Under the pieces are notes generated by a model. The model made no database searches. It had not been told where the DNA came from and saw only the letters and a list, made by a program, of their open reading frames with translations. A stretch of 20,356 bases of DNA from a virus: IMG/VR virus record IMGVR_UViG_3300023219_000109, positions 1-20,356 of that record. One strand, 5' to 3'. Position 1 is the first letter of the stretch. Each line of letters starts with the position of its first letter. The translations under genes were made by a program, and so were the position numbers. Below are positions 15,871-20,356 of the stretch, one piece after another.

Positions 15871-16649
15871 GCTATGAGTCCTCCGCTACCAGCTAATGCT
15901 GGGCGACCTCCTGCCAACTTCCAGTCAAGGTTATCAGTCGGTGCTCCTGCTGCCACATCCCACAACTCAACCGGGTCGGGCTCGCGGAACGGAGCAAACA
16001 CGTCCTGTGATATCTCGTACGACTCCAACGCACTAAATGCTCGATCCCACATTCCAACGAAACCGAACTCACCGGTGAAAAGAAACGTTGCATCTGGTCG
16101 TGCACCAAAGGCATAAGCTTCAGCTGGTGGGACATACGCTTGGGTATCAGTACCATCCAGCACGCCATCCACATAGAGTGCCTGTGCCCCAGCCCTGTGT
16201 GTCACAATAAATACAGCCCATGTATTGAGGGGAGTAACAATGGTTCCAGTTATTACAGCGGTATAGTTCAATTGCAAACTTCGTGACCCAGCATTGAATC
16301 TTAGTTCCTGTTGCTGGTTGCCGTTTGCGATCAGCATGGGGAAGTTTCCTGAAGAGGTAAACTTAGCAAGCACGACCCATGTGAGGGCGTCCGGCATAAC
16401 AGGAGTTGTATCCAACAATACTCGATCGCCCGTCCCATCAAAGTCGATCGCACCACCATGTAGAGAGCCTACCCAATCTGTTTTGGGATCCATATCGGTA
16501 AGCGTACCATGGGATCCACCAACAACATCTGGAACAACAGAGCCCGCACCCTGATTAAACAGCCACGCATGCCTGAGACCCTGTGAGAGCGGGTGCGACC
16601 AATCTACGGCGGGGGATCGTGGCACAGGTTTGGCGAGCGGTATTTGCAT
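15867..16649 (-). CDS. LamG / concanavalin A-like domain protein
   Basis: The 260-residue protein is a single LamG-like jelly roll of the Laminin_G_3 type. After a Pro-rich lead, DWSHPLSQGLRHAWLFNQGA (16-35) begins the domain. WVGSLHGGAIDFDGTGDRVL (59-78) is the 'G-x-x-L-x-FDG-x-x-D-x-V' core, LTWVVLAKFTS the next strand, and QALYVDGVLDGT (about 155-166) the 'L-Y-V-D-G' hairpin. FTGEFGFVGMWDRAFSALES (about 191-210) is the final signature, in which the W-D-R-A-L/F-S-x-x-E segment is diagnostic. Such domains bind carbohydrate or protein and occur in phage decoration and adsorption proteins. The start overlaps the previous stop (TAATG). The domain call is strong; host-glycan binding is inference. 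Confidence 0.82.
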   Translation of the reverse strand: MQIPLAKPVPRSPAVDWSHPLSQGLRHAWLFNQGAGSVVPDVVGGSHGTLTDMDPKTDWVGSLHGGAIDFDGTGDRVLLDTTPVMPDALTWVVLAKFTSSGNFPMLIANGNQQQELRFNAGSRSLQLNYTAVITGTIVTPLNTWAVFIVTHRAGAQALYVDGVLDGTDTQAYVPPAEAYAFGARPDATFLFTGEFGFVGMWDRAFSALESYEISQDVFAPFREPDPVELWDVAAGAPTDNLDWKLAGGRPALAGSGGLIA

Positions 16650-17260
16650 TATTCAAAGTCCGTCACTTCAATATACCTAGCACGAACTGCAACATCCGCT
16701 CCAGTTGCACCCTCAGCCTTGTAAATTACACGCCACTTTGTTACACCTGAGAGATCAAGCTTCATAGAGAAGTGTTCAGCATCGGAGAAAATGACGTCAC
16801 CTATCTCCTTTTGGAAATCGAGGTCATCAACAAGATCAATTGAGGTATCGGTTACAACCTTGTCAATCTTGTGCCATTCAGAGTTGTTGTCAGCGGTGTC
16901 ATCTGTGATGTAAATAACGTCGTCGGCAACAAATCCAGCCGTGAGTGTAACAGCAATAACGGCTGTCCCAGCGACCTCCTGTGCATCAAGTGCCTCATCA
17001 CCTGGAGTCGCGTTGGACACTGTAAACTGTGCGACTGTCACCCATGCGTCCTCAACACCTGCACCCTCAAGCGACGTTTGTACATAGAACGAGCCGGGGT
17101 TAGTGTTGGCTGTTGCCTCAATCAGAGCGTGCGACATATGCACAGTGGCCCACAACGAACCAGCCGTTGGCGTGATGTCAGCACCATATACGCTGTTTGG
17201 GTGCGTTATATGCTGGTGAGCAATCGCGTCGGCTACCACTGCTTGGGTAAAGTTTGCCAT
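16649..17260 (-). CDS. Hypothetical beta-rich virion protein
   Basis: The 203-residue protein is not assigned to a family. It is acidic, rich in Thr, Val and Asp, and predominantly beta, with GSLWATVHMSHALIEATANT (34-53), FYVQTSLEGAGVEDAWVTVA (58-77), and FVADDVIYITDDTADNNSEW (109-128) followed by HKIDKVV. The middle segment resembles a small insertion that senses a 'landing' or 'difference' measurement in other structural proteins, but no motif is diagnostic. TAATG overlaps on both sides place it in the decoration block between a 119-residue protein and the LamG protein. It may be a head- or tail-surface protein with the LamG product as partner; this is inference. Confidence 0.6.
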   Translation of the reverse strand: MANFTQAVVADAIAHQHITHPNSVYGADITPTAGSLWATVHMSHALIEATANTNPGSFYVQTSLEGAGVEDAWVTVAQFTVSNATPGDEALDAQEVAGTAVIAVTLTAGFVADDVIYITDDTADNNSEWHKIDKVVTDTSIDLVDDLDFQKEIGDVIFSDAEHFSMKLDLSGVTKWRVIYKAEGATGADVAVRARYIEVTDFE

Positions 17261-17619
17261 TATGGTACATCCACGTTGCGACCGAACTGGCTAAGTCGGT
17301 CTGTGAGTTGTAAGGTCTTTGCTGTCTTGCGGGAGTTGTACAGCCCCTCAGCCGCCGCTTGGGGGTCGCCGTCTCCGAGACGTACGCTCTCGACGTGTTC
17401 AAGAAGAGCCCCGGACTGGATGCGTGCCTTATCAGTTGCAGTGATCGTGCCACCCGTACCATCACCATCGGGCAGGATAGTAGTTCCGCCGATGTCAGAT
17501 GCTACAAGTGCTGTTCGCCATGGGACACCAGCAGAGTTGTTACTAGACGGAACTGGGAAATGCATCACGACCCGCCAGCGGTTACCTGTGTCGCGTTCGA
17601 GAACGGTGATGTTTGCCAC
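17260..17619 (-). CDS. Hypothetical virion-operon protein, 119 aa
   Basis: The 119-residue product has a beta-rich N-terminus (MANITVLERDTGNRWRVVMH, 1-20; here M is encoded by GTG). A PWRTALVASDIGGTTILPDG segment and a Gly/Thr linker follow, then a helical C-terminus (GALLEHVESVRLGDGDPQAA). No known family is claimed. The GTG start is supported by AAGGAGA 6 bases upstream, one of the best ribosome sites here. The stop overlaps the next ATG (TAATG). The helix 'DKARIQSGALLEHVES' with a Pro-rich lead resembles small adaptor proteins that dock one structural protein onto another, but the role is not demonstrated. Confidence 0.62.
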   Translation of the reverse strand: MANITVLERDTGNRWRVVMHFPVPSSNNSAGVPWRTALVASDIGGTTILPDGDGTGGTITATDKARIQSGALLEHVESVRLGDGDPQAAAEGLYNSRKTAKTLQLTDRLSQFGRNVDVP

Positions 17620-17630
17620 CGGGTATCTCC

Positions 17631-17825
17631 TTAACTACTTGAACCACAAGCACCCTCGTACTTTACTGCTAGGTCTATGACTCGGGCTATGAATTCTGCA
17701 CAATTAATGTCACCGTCGAGCCAGTCCTGAAGTATCTCTGCATAGGGAATAATGATCCAATCAAAGTAGTCTAAGGAACAATTAAGATCCTCAGGTGGAA
17801 CTGGGGGTGGGCAGTCATGAGCCAT
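17631..17825 (-). CDS. Small acidic four-cysteine protein, 64 aa
   Basis: The 64-residue protein is not recognised. It is acidic, with four cysteines (C5, C16, C42, C60) and a Pro-rich start (HDCPPPVPPEDLNC, residues 3-16). A helical section DYFDWIIIPYAEILQDWLDG (19-38) follows, and the end is NCAEFIARVIDLAVKYEGAC. The spacing would allow a metal site or disulfides. It has no signal peptide. The ATG overlaps the previous gene by 11 bases and has GAGGA 8 bases upstream, so it is likely real. It sits between the lysis-like cluster and the structural block and could belong to either. No function is offered. Confidence 0.55.
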   Translation of the reverse strand: MAHDCPPPVPPEDLNCSLDYFDWIIIPYAEILQDWLDGDINCAEFIARVIDLAVKYEGACGSSS

Positions 17826-18174
17826 TTACGTTATCCTCAGAGAACGCTTCAATGATTAAGTCCAATGCTTCTTGTCTCTCCTCAGTTGCAGCTTCGGGAC
17901 GGGTTTTTAAACCCTCCAGAGCTTCTACCGTTTCCTTTTTACTCATAACTTCTACTACCTCTCGTAAAACCCCTCGATCTTCTAAAGTCCAACCCGTTTG
18001 GGTGGGTAAAAGATCTGTGGCTATGGAGCTTCCAGTAACTAGAATCAAACACGTGACGATCACCCATCCCTGTTTTCTGGAGCTGCGAGATACTTCTTGA
18101 GGGCTCGCGTAAGCAGGCGTTGGGTTTCCTGGTCCTCTTGGGTCCCTGTTTGGTTCTTGATCATCTCGTGCCAT
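17815..18174 (-). CDS. Single-pass membrane protein of the lysis-like cluster
   Basis: Read from the ATG at 18174 (119 residues), which has GGAG 5 bases upstream. A hydrophilic Pro/Arg-rich leader of about 37 residues precedes one membrane segment (WVIVTCLILVTGSSIATDLL, about 38-57). A charged helical tail follows, with GVLREVVEVMSKKETVEALE in it. An alternative GTG at 18063 overlaps the upstream stop (GTGA), as most junctions here do. It would make the hydrophobic stretch an N-terminal signal anchor and give 82 residues. The N-in, C-out layout with a helical outer domain resembles an inner-membrane spanin subunit, but the helix is short. The longer start implies a 115-base overlap with the holin-like gene, so the start is uncertain. 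Confidence 0.55.
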   Translation of the reverse strand: MARDDQEPNRDPRGPGNPTPAYASPQEVSRSSRKQGWVIVTCLILVTGSSIATDLLPTQTGWTLEDRGVLREVVEVMSKKETVEALEGLKTRPEAATEERQEALDLIIEAFSEDNVNGS

Positions 18175-18359
18175 CGTTTCTCCAATTCTCGTTTGTCCAT
18201 CCAATTCCAAAGTAAAACGCAGAACAGAATAACTCCTACTCCACCACTCTTTACTGCTTCGAGGATTGTAGCTGGCTCCGCTTCGACTATGCCGAGGACT
18301 GCAAAGCCAAGAAGTCCAGCTCCTGCGGCGACGAAGGTTGCAGGCTCAGGAGAGATCAC
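18060..18359 (-). CDS. Putative holin-like protein, two membrane segments
   Basis: The 99-residue protein has two hydrophobic segments: ATFVAAGAGLLGFAVLGIVE (about 7-26) and GGVGVILFCVLLWNWM (about 39-54). A charged helix with alternating Lys, Arg and Glu follows (DKRELEKRWHEMIKNQTGTQ, 55-74), ending in a basic LLTRALKKYLA. Small size, two segments and a charged cytosolic tail match class II-type holins or holin-like accessory proteins. The GTG start overlaps the stop of the lipoprotein-like gene (GTGA). With other membrane and lipoprotein genes adjacent, a lysis role is reasonable. Holins have no conserved motif, so this is architecture only. Confidence 0.62.
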   Translation of the reverse strand: MISPEPATFVAAGAGLLGFAVLGIVEAEPATILEAVKSGGVGVILFCVLLWNWMDKRELEKRWHEMIKNQTGTQEDQETQRLLTRALKKYLAAPENRDG

Positions 18360-18778
18360 TGGGAGTCCTCCGGGGGTTTCTTAGAGCCCTTCATGTAATG
18401 CATTCCACCAGCTCCACCTCCTACTCCCACTCCAGCCATGGTCATTGCGATCCACCACGGCATGTGCTGGCCATCCTCAAGGTTGTCTAGCTTTGCGAGT
18501 TGAACTCGATGGTTTTCTTCAACAAGCTCATGAAGTTTCGCAAGTTCGGTTTTCATCTCAATCTTGAATGCAATCATCTCAGTACTTAGCTCGGTGAATC
18601 TTGTGTCAGTTATGCGTTCCCTGAGCATTACATTGTCTGCACTCATGTCATCAAGTCTGGCGTCCCCTCGGTCAAGTCTCGTTATTACTGGGTCTGGCTG
18701 TCCAAGGGCTGGTCCAGCGACGCAGCCCTGAAGGACTCCAAGGGCCAGAACCGGGAGTGTTAGTCGTTCCTTGAGCAC
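18356..18778 (-). CDS. Candidate unimolecular spanin (lipoprotein with C-terminal membrane segment)
   Basis: The 140-residue protein starts with a short signal (MLKERLTLPVLALGVLQGC), in which LQGC could serve as a lipobox with C19 as the lipid anchor; Gln at -2 is uncommon. A long charged helical middle follows (VMLRERITDTRFTELSTEMI, about 50-69, then ELAKLHELVEENHRVQLAKL). Near the end is one hydrophobic segment (WWIAMTMAGVGVGGGAGGMH, about 107-126) with a basic tail KGSKK. Outer-membrane lipid at one end and inner-membrane segment at the other is the layout of unimolecular spanins such as phage T1 gp11 (134 residues), which fuse the two membranes in lysis. Known ones are often beta-rich between; this one is helical. 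The start is GTG with GGAGG 10 bases upstream. Confidence 0.6.
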   Translation of the reverse strand: MLKERLTLPVLALGVLQGCVAGPALGQPDPVITRLDRGDARLDDMSADNVMLRERITDTRFTELSTEMIAFKIEMKTELAKLHELVEENHRVQLAKLDNLEDGQHMPWWIAMTMAGVGVGGGAGGMHYMKGSKKPPEDSQ

Positions 18779-18779
18779 T

Positions 18780-18872
18780 TTAACGCTTCCTCCGCTTGGC
18801 CGTAGTTCGCCTGACCTTGGCTTTCTTTTTAATCACCTTGCGTTGCCTGGGTGTGTGACCGTGGAGTGCCAT
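18780..18872 (-). CDS. Tiny Lys/Arg-rich peptide, 30 aa
   Basis: A 30-codon frame that most gene callers would drop. It starts MALHGHTPRQRK and ends TTAKRRKR; 14 of 30 residues are Lys or Arg and there is no acidic residue. Three features support it. AAGGA lies 7 bases before the ATG. The ATG overlaps the stop of the lipoprotein gene (TGATG). The following gene's GTG lies one base after its TAA, with GGAGG inside its own end. It overlaps the end of the 75-residue gene in another frame. It could be a cationic outer-membrane-disrupting lysis peptide, a nucleic-acid condenser or merely a translated coupling leader. No homology is claimed. Confidence 0.5.
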   Translation of the reverse strand: MALHGHTPRQRKVIKKKAKVRRTTAKRRKR

Positions 18873-19056
18873 CACTTTGTCCTTGTTGGTTGAGTGCTCT
18901 CAGGAACTTCCAATCTACGCTGTCTCGGAGGGCCCTGATCTCTCCAAGCTCCTCGGGCGTTAGCTCGCGGTTGGCTTCCTGAGCCTCTTGCACGAGCTCG
19001 GTAAGCTCGTTGGCCGTCGTAAGTAGGAGTCGAATTGCTGCTAAGGCCTCTAGCAT
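18829..19056 (-). CDS. Small helical phage protein nested over the lipoprotein gene
   Basis: The 75-residue product is a helical hairpin-type protein: LEALAAIRLLLTTANELTEL (2-21), VQEAQEANRELTPEELGEIR (22-41), then a short helix and a Ser/Gln/Thr tail. The pattern 'L-x-x-A-x-x-L-x-x-L-V-x-x-A-x-x-x-x-R-x-x-T-x-E-E-L' resembles small proteins of unknown function encoded beside lipoprotein genes in phages (recalled, unsearched). The ATG has GGAG 8 bases upstream. It overlaps the last third of the lipoprotein gene by 185 bases in another frame. Its protein-like sequence suggests it is the main coding frame there, and the lipoprotein's Arg-rich tail may be the passenger. Confidence 0.6.
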   Translation of the reverse strand: MLEALAAIRLLLTTANELTELVQEAQEANRELTPEELGEIRALRDSVDWKFLRALNQQGQSDGTPRSHTQATQGD

Positions 19057-19363
19057 TTGGGGTCTCCAGCTTTATGTAAACTCTGAGCATTGCGTCCATC
19101 AGAGTTTGAAATTCAACCTCTGAGGAAAAGTCTTCCCCACGCGTAAGTGCCTCAGACCAAGAGTCCAAAAGAGTCCTAGCCTCAGATCTCACAACCTCGA
19201 ACTTTCGAAGATCCTCTGTGGAGACCTCACCCGCCAGGGCTAGAACTGTCACGGCACTCACAGTAGCCCGGTAAGATGAGTCCGCGAACTGGTATCGTTG
19301 AGCGGAGCTTAGATTGCAGCCGCTGAGGAGTGCCAAGACCACAACTAAAACGAGGGGTTTCAC
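18872..19363 (-). CDS. Putative outer-membrane lipoprotein
   Basis: The 163-residue protein opens with a textbook lipoprotein signal: MKPLVLVVVLALLSGCNLSS, with lipobox LSGC and C16 as the lipidated residue. Ser/Asn after the cysteine does not signal inner-membrane retention, so outer-membrane sorting is expected in a Gram-negative host. A helical domain follows (RYQFADSSYRATVSAVTVLA, 22-41, then RKFEVVRSEARTLLDSWSEA) to about residue 102. The last 60 residues are Arg/Ala/Pro-rich and overlap the 75-residue gene in another frame. The GTG start overlaps the previous stop (GTGA), and its own stop couples to the tiny basic peptide (TGATG). It could be an outer spanin-like subunit; it is much longer than a typical Rz1. 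Confidence 0.68.
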   Translation of the reverse strand: MKPLVLVVVLALLSGCNLSSAQRYQFADSSYRATVSAVTVLALAGEVSTEDLRKFEVVRSEARTLLDSWSEALTRGEDFSSEVEFQTLMDAMLRVYIKLETPNARGLSSNSTPTYDGQRAYRARARGSGSQPRANARGAWRDQGPPRQRRLEVPESTQPTRTK

Positions 19364-19554
19364 TTCTGGTCCTCCGAACTCATGTCTCCGTCTCGGGACT
19401 GCGTGAGTCCTAGTGCTATTGCGATGACTCCTCCAGCCTTGCCCCAGTCCTTGACTTCGGCCACCGGGATTTCAAACTCAGCGGCCAAAAACAAGGCTAC
19501 TCCCACGAGTCCTCCAAGGGTTGTTTTCCAATTGACCTTGAAATTCTTAACCAT
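19360..19554 (-). CDS. Small membrane protein, holin-like
   Basis: Read from the ATG at 19554 (64 residues), which has GGAG 9 bases upstream. The longer frame from a TTG lacks support. A basic start (MVKNFKVNWKTTLGGL) leads into a hydrophobic segment (TLGGLVGVALFLAAEFEIP, about 12-30). A weaker second segment follows (AGGVIAIALGLTQS, about 40-53), and the tail is acidic. The 'NWKTT-x-x-G' start followed by two short hydrophobic stretches is typical of small phage membrane proteins often placed in lysis modules. Its stop overlaps the lipoprotein start (GTGA). A holin or holin-accessory role is inferred from architecture and neighbours. Confidence 0.6.
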   Translation of the reverse strand: MVKNFKVNWKTTLGGLVGVALFLAAEFEIPVAEVKDWGKAGGVIAIALGLTQSRDGDMSSEDQK

Positions 19555-19555
19555 T

Positions 19556-20203
19556 TTATTGTTCTCCAACTACAAACAGGTTAAATCCACCACTAATGTC
19601 TGAAGAACCAAAGGATCCTTCACCTTGAAGTTTCAAAATACATGGTCCCTCAAGCGGGCGTAGAGGACGGACATCATGAGGTGTAAAGGTTCCACCGGAT
19701 GTTGATAAGTCTCCGGTGAACTTCGTGAGAAAGTTCAGCAACTCTACATCCGGTTCTGGATTCATTAACAGTCGGTGGTTTATTCTTTTTGGAATAAGAC
19801 TCATCCCATCAAATGAAAAGTACAAATGTGTCAGAAATCCAGTTGAACCTCTAGGTATTCCATAAATCCCCATCAACGTTTGACCCACACCCACGTTTAT
19901 CTGGGCTGTAACCGTCCCATCCACAGTTGCTGTCACGGTTATCTTGCCGATGTTTACATCAGTTGCACCCTTCGTCAGAACCTCTACTCTATGAATAATA
20001 ACGTATGATCTTATAGTACTTACTGGAGTAAGCCCATTCATGCTTACATCTTCGAAGCTTTCATCACTTTCCCAGGTTTCAAGTCCCCAAACTCGAATAG
20101 TTCTTGAACCAGCTCCGCCTAAGGTGTCTCCGGCATCTGAGCTAACCACCTCATGAATCCTAGCTTGCGTTGGTGCAACCCAGATTGGTTGATTATCTAC
20201 CAC
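19556..20203 (-). CDS. Hypothetical beta-rich protein, first gene of the operon
   Basis: The 215-residue product is mainly beta: GSRTIRVWGLETWESDESFE (32-51), YVIIHRVEVLTKGATDVNIG, KITVTATVDGTVTAQINVGV, and YGIPRGSTGFLTHLYFSFDG. A near-terminal helix reads NFLTKFTGD, and the end is GGFNLFVVGEQ. This looks like a compact structural or decoration protein rather than a lysis protein, but no family is recognised. The longest frame starts at a GTG (20203) that has no ribosome site and lies between the promoter's -10 and the predicted transcript start. A GTG at 20149 with AGGA 8 bases upstream would fit the promoter and give 197 residues. The next gene starts just after its stop. Confidence 0.62.
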   Translation of the reverse strand: MVDNQPIWVAPTQARIHEVVSSDAGDTLGGAGSRTIRVWGLETWESDESFEDVSMNGLTPVSTIRSYVIIHRVEVLTKGATDVNIGKITVTATVDGTVTAQINVGVGQTLMGIYGIPRGSTGFLTHLYFSFDGMSLIPKRINHRLLMNPEPDVELLNFLTKFTGDLSTSGGTFTPHDVRPLRPLEGPCILKLQGEGSFGSSDISGGFNLFVVGEQ

Positions 20204-20232
20204 ATTCTACCACACTATTCGGCTCAAGTCAA
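20204..20232 (-). promoter_or_regulatory. Sigma70-type promoter with extended -10
   Basis: On the minus strand TTGACT (20232-20227) is followed by a 17-base spacer and TAGAAT (20209-20204). TGG directly precedes the -10, giving an extended -10. Spacing is ideal, and the elements match five of six (TTGACA) and four of six (TATAAT). It points into the all-minus operon and lies immediately before its first gene, so it is the best candidate for driving the block. The predicted transcript start is near 20197. Confidence 0.6.
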
Positions 20233-20244
20233 GCTTTAGCTTGA
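20229..20244. repeat. Inverted repeat overlapping the promoter -35
   Basis: TCAAGC TTTA GCTTGA forms a perfect 6-base stem with a four-base loop (7 bases if the loop is tightened). It covers four of the six -35 bases. An operator-type palindrome or a cruciform is possible; no T-run makes it a terminator. Confidence 0.5.
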
Positions 20245-20246
20245 AC

Positions 20247-20270
20247 AAACTTCACCTTTTGTGAAAGTTT
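20247..20270. repeat. Hairpin upstream of the promoter
   Basis: AAACTTCAC and GTGAAAGTTT pair over nine bases with one bulged A and a CTTTT loop. It lies 15 bases outside the -35. No T-run follows on either strand, so an intrinsic terminator is unlikely; an operator or upstream structure is possible. The remaining 86 bases to the window end carry no gene longer than ten codons and no tRNA pattern that I could see. Confidence 0.4.
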
Positions 20271-20356
20271 CCTGCAAACACCTAACATCCAGGACCAAGT
20301 GTGCTCAATTTAGACTAGCCCACCGAACTACTAACCCCCACCCACATGGTTGTAAC

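Noticed and set aside
16871-17680. A 269-codon open frame on the plus strand
   Set aside because: It lies opposite two well-supported coupled genes and encodes a Cys/Arg/Ser-rich sequence without domain character; it is the complement of a biased coding strand.
17631-19554. Search for an endolysin among the small genes
   Set aside because: None shows a lysozyme E-x-x-D/C-x-x-T arrangement, amidase histidines or a peptidase motif; only membrane, lipoprotein and charged small proteins are visible.
20247-20270. Hairpin considered as an intrinsic terminator for a gene to the right
   Set aside because: No T-run follows the stem on either strand and one arm has a bulge.
20315-20326. A 12-base string CTAGCCCACCGA also present at 153-164, considered as a terminal or attachment repeat
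   Set aside because: Several 12-base matches are expected by chance in 20 kb, the flanks differ, and one copy lies inside a coding region.
20271-20356. Possible tRNA or small gene at the right edge
   Set aside because: No cloverleaf with a proper T-loop could be drawn and the only frame is ten codons.

Overview
The window is a 20 kb piece of a tailed double-stranded DNA phage genome. It is almost certainly a podovirus (short tail) infecting a Gram-negative host. No integrase, repressor, tRNA, rRNA, insertion sequence, CRISPR array or credible plus-strand gene was found. All of about 29 credible genes lie on the minus strand, so the operon reads from right to left. The podovirus assignment rests on a complete packaging and capsid block (small and large terminase, portal, scaffold, capsid) followed by an adaptor, a large nozzle-like protein and an internal-virion protein block. 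There is no tape measure, tail tube, sheath or baseplate gene. The Gram-negative host is inferred from two predicted lipoproteins and a spanin-like architecture in the lysis-type region.

Layout in transcription order. (1) 20356-20204: a short upstream region with two hairpins and one strong sigma70-type promoter pointing left. (2) 20203-17631: a virion-like gene followed by a dense cluster of small membrane, lipoprotein and highly charged genes. This looks like a lysis cassette: two holin-like proteins, a lipoprotein overlapped out of frame by another gene, a 30-residue Lys/Arg-rich peptide, a lipoprotein with a C-terminal membrane segment (unimolecular-spanin layout) and a further membrane protein. 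No endolysin is recognisable. (3) 17619-14109: six beta-rich or small structural genes, including a LamG/concanavalin-fold protein, probably head decoration or adsorption proteins. (4) 14107-10019: small terminase, large terminase, portal and an FmdB-like zinc-ribbon protein. (5) 9957-7426: a small charged protein, scaffold, major capsid protein and a decoration-like protein. (6) 7422-3463: head-tail adaptor, a beta-rich connector or fibre-like protein, the nozzle-like protein and a jelly-roll-like protein. (7) 3447-19: a degenerate GNAT-fold protein and Ala/Gln/Gly-rich or coiled-coil proteins in the place of the T7 gp13-gp16 ejection proteins. The last one ends 18 bases from the window edge.

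Nearly every junction is an ATGA or GTGA overlap, a TAATG or TGATG overlap, or a gap of under 20 bases. The whole window is therefore best read as one late operon, translationally coupled from lysis and decoration genes through packaging and capsid to ejection proteins. Many assignments of small genes are by position and fold impression only, and are marked as such.
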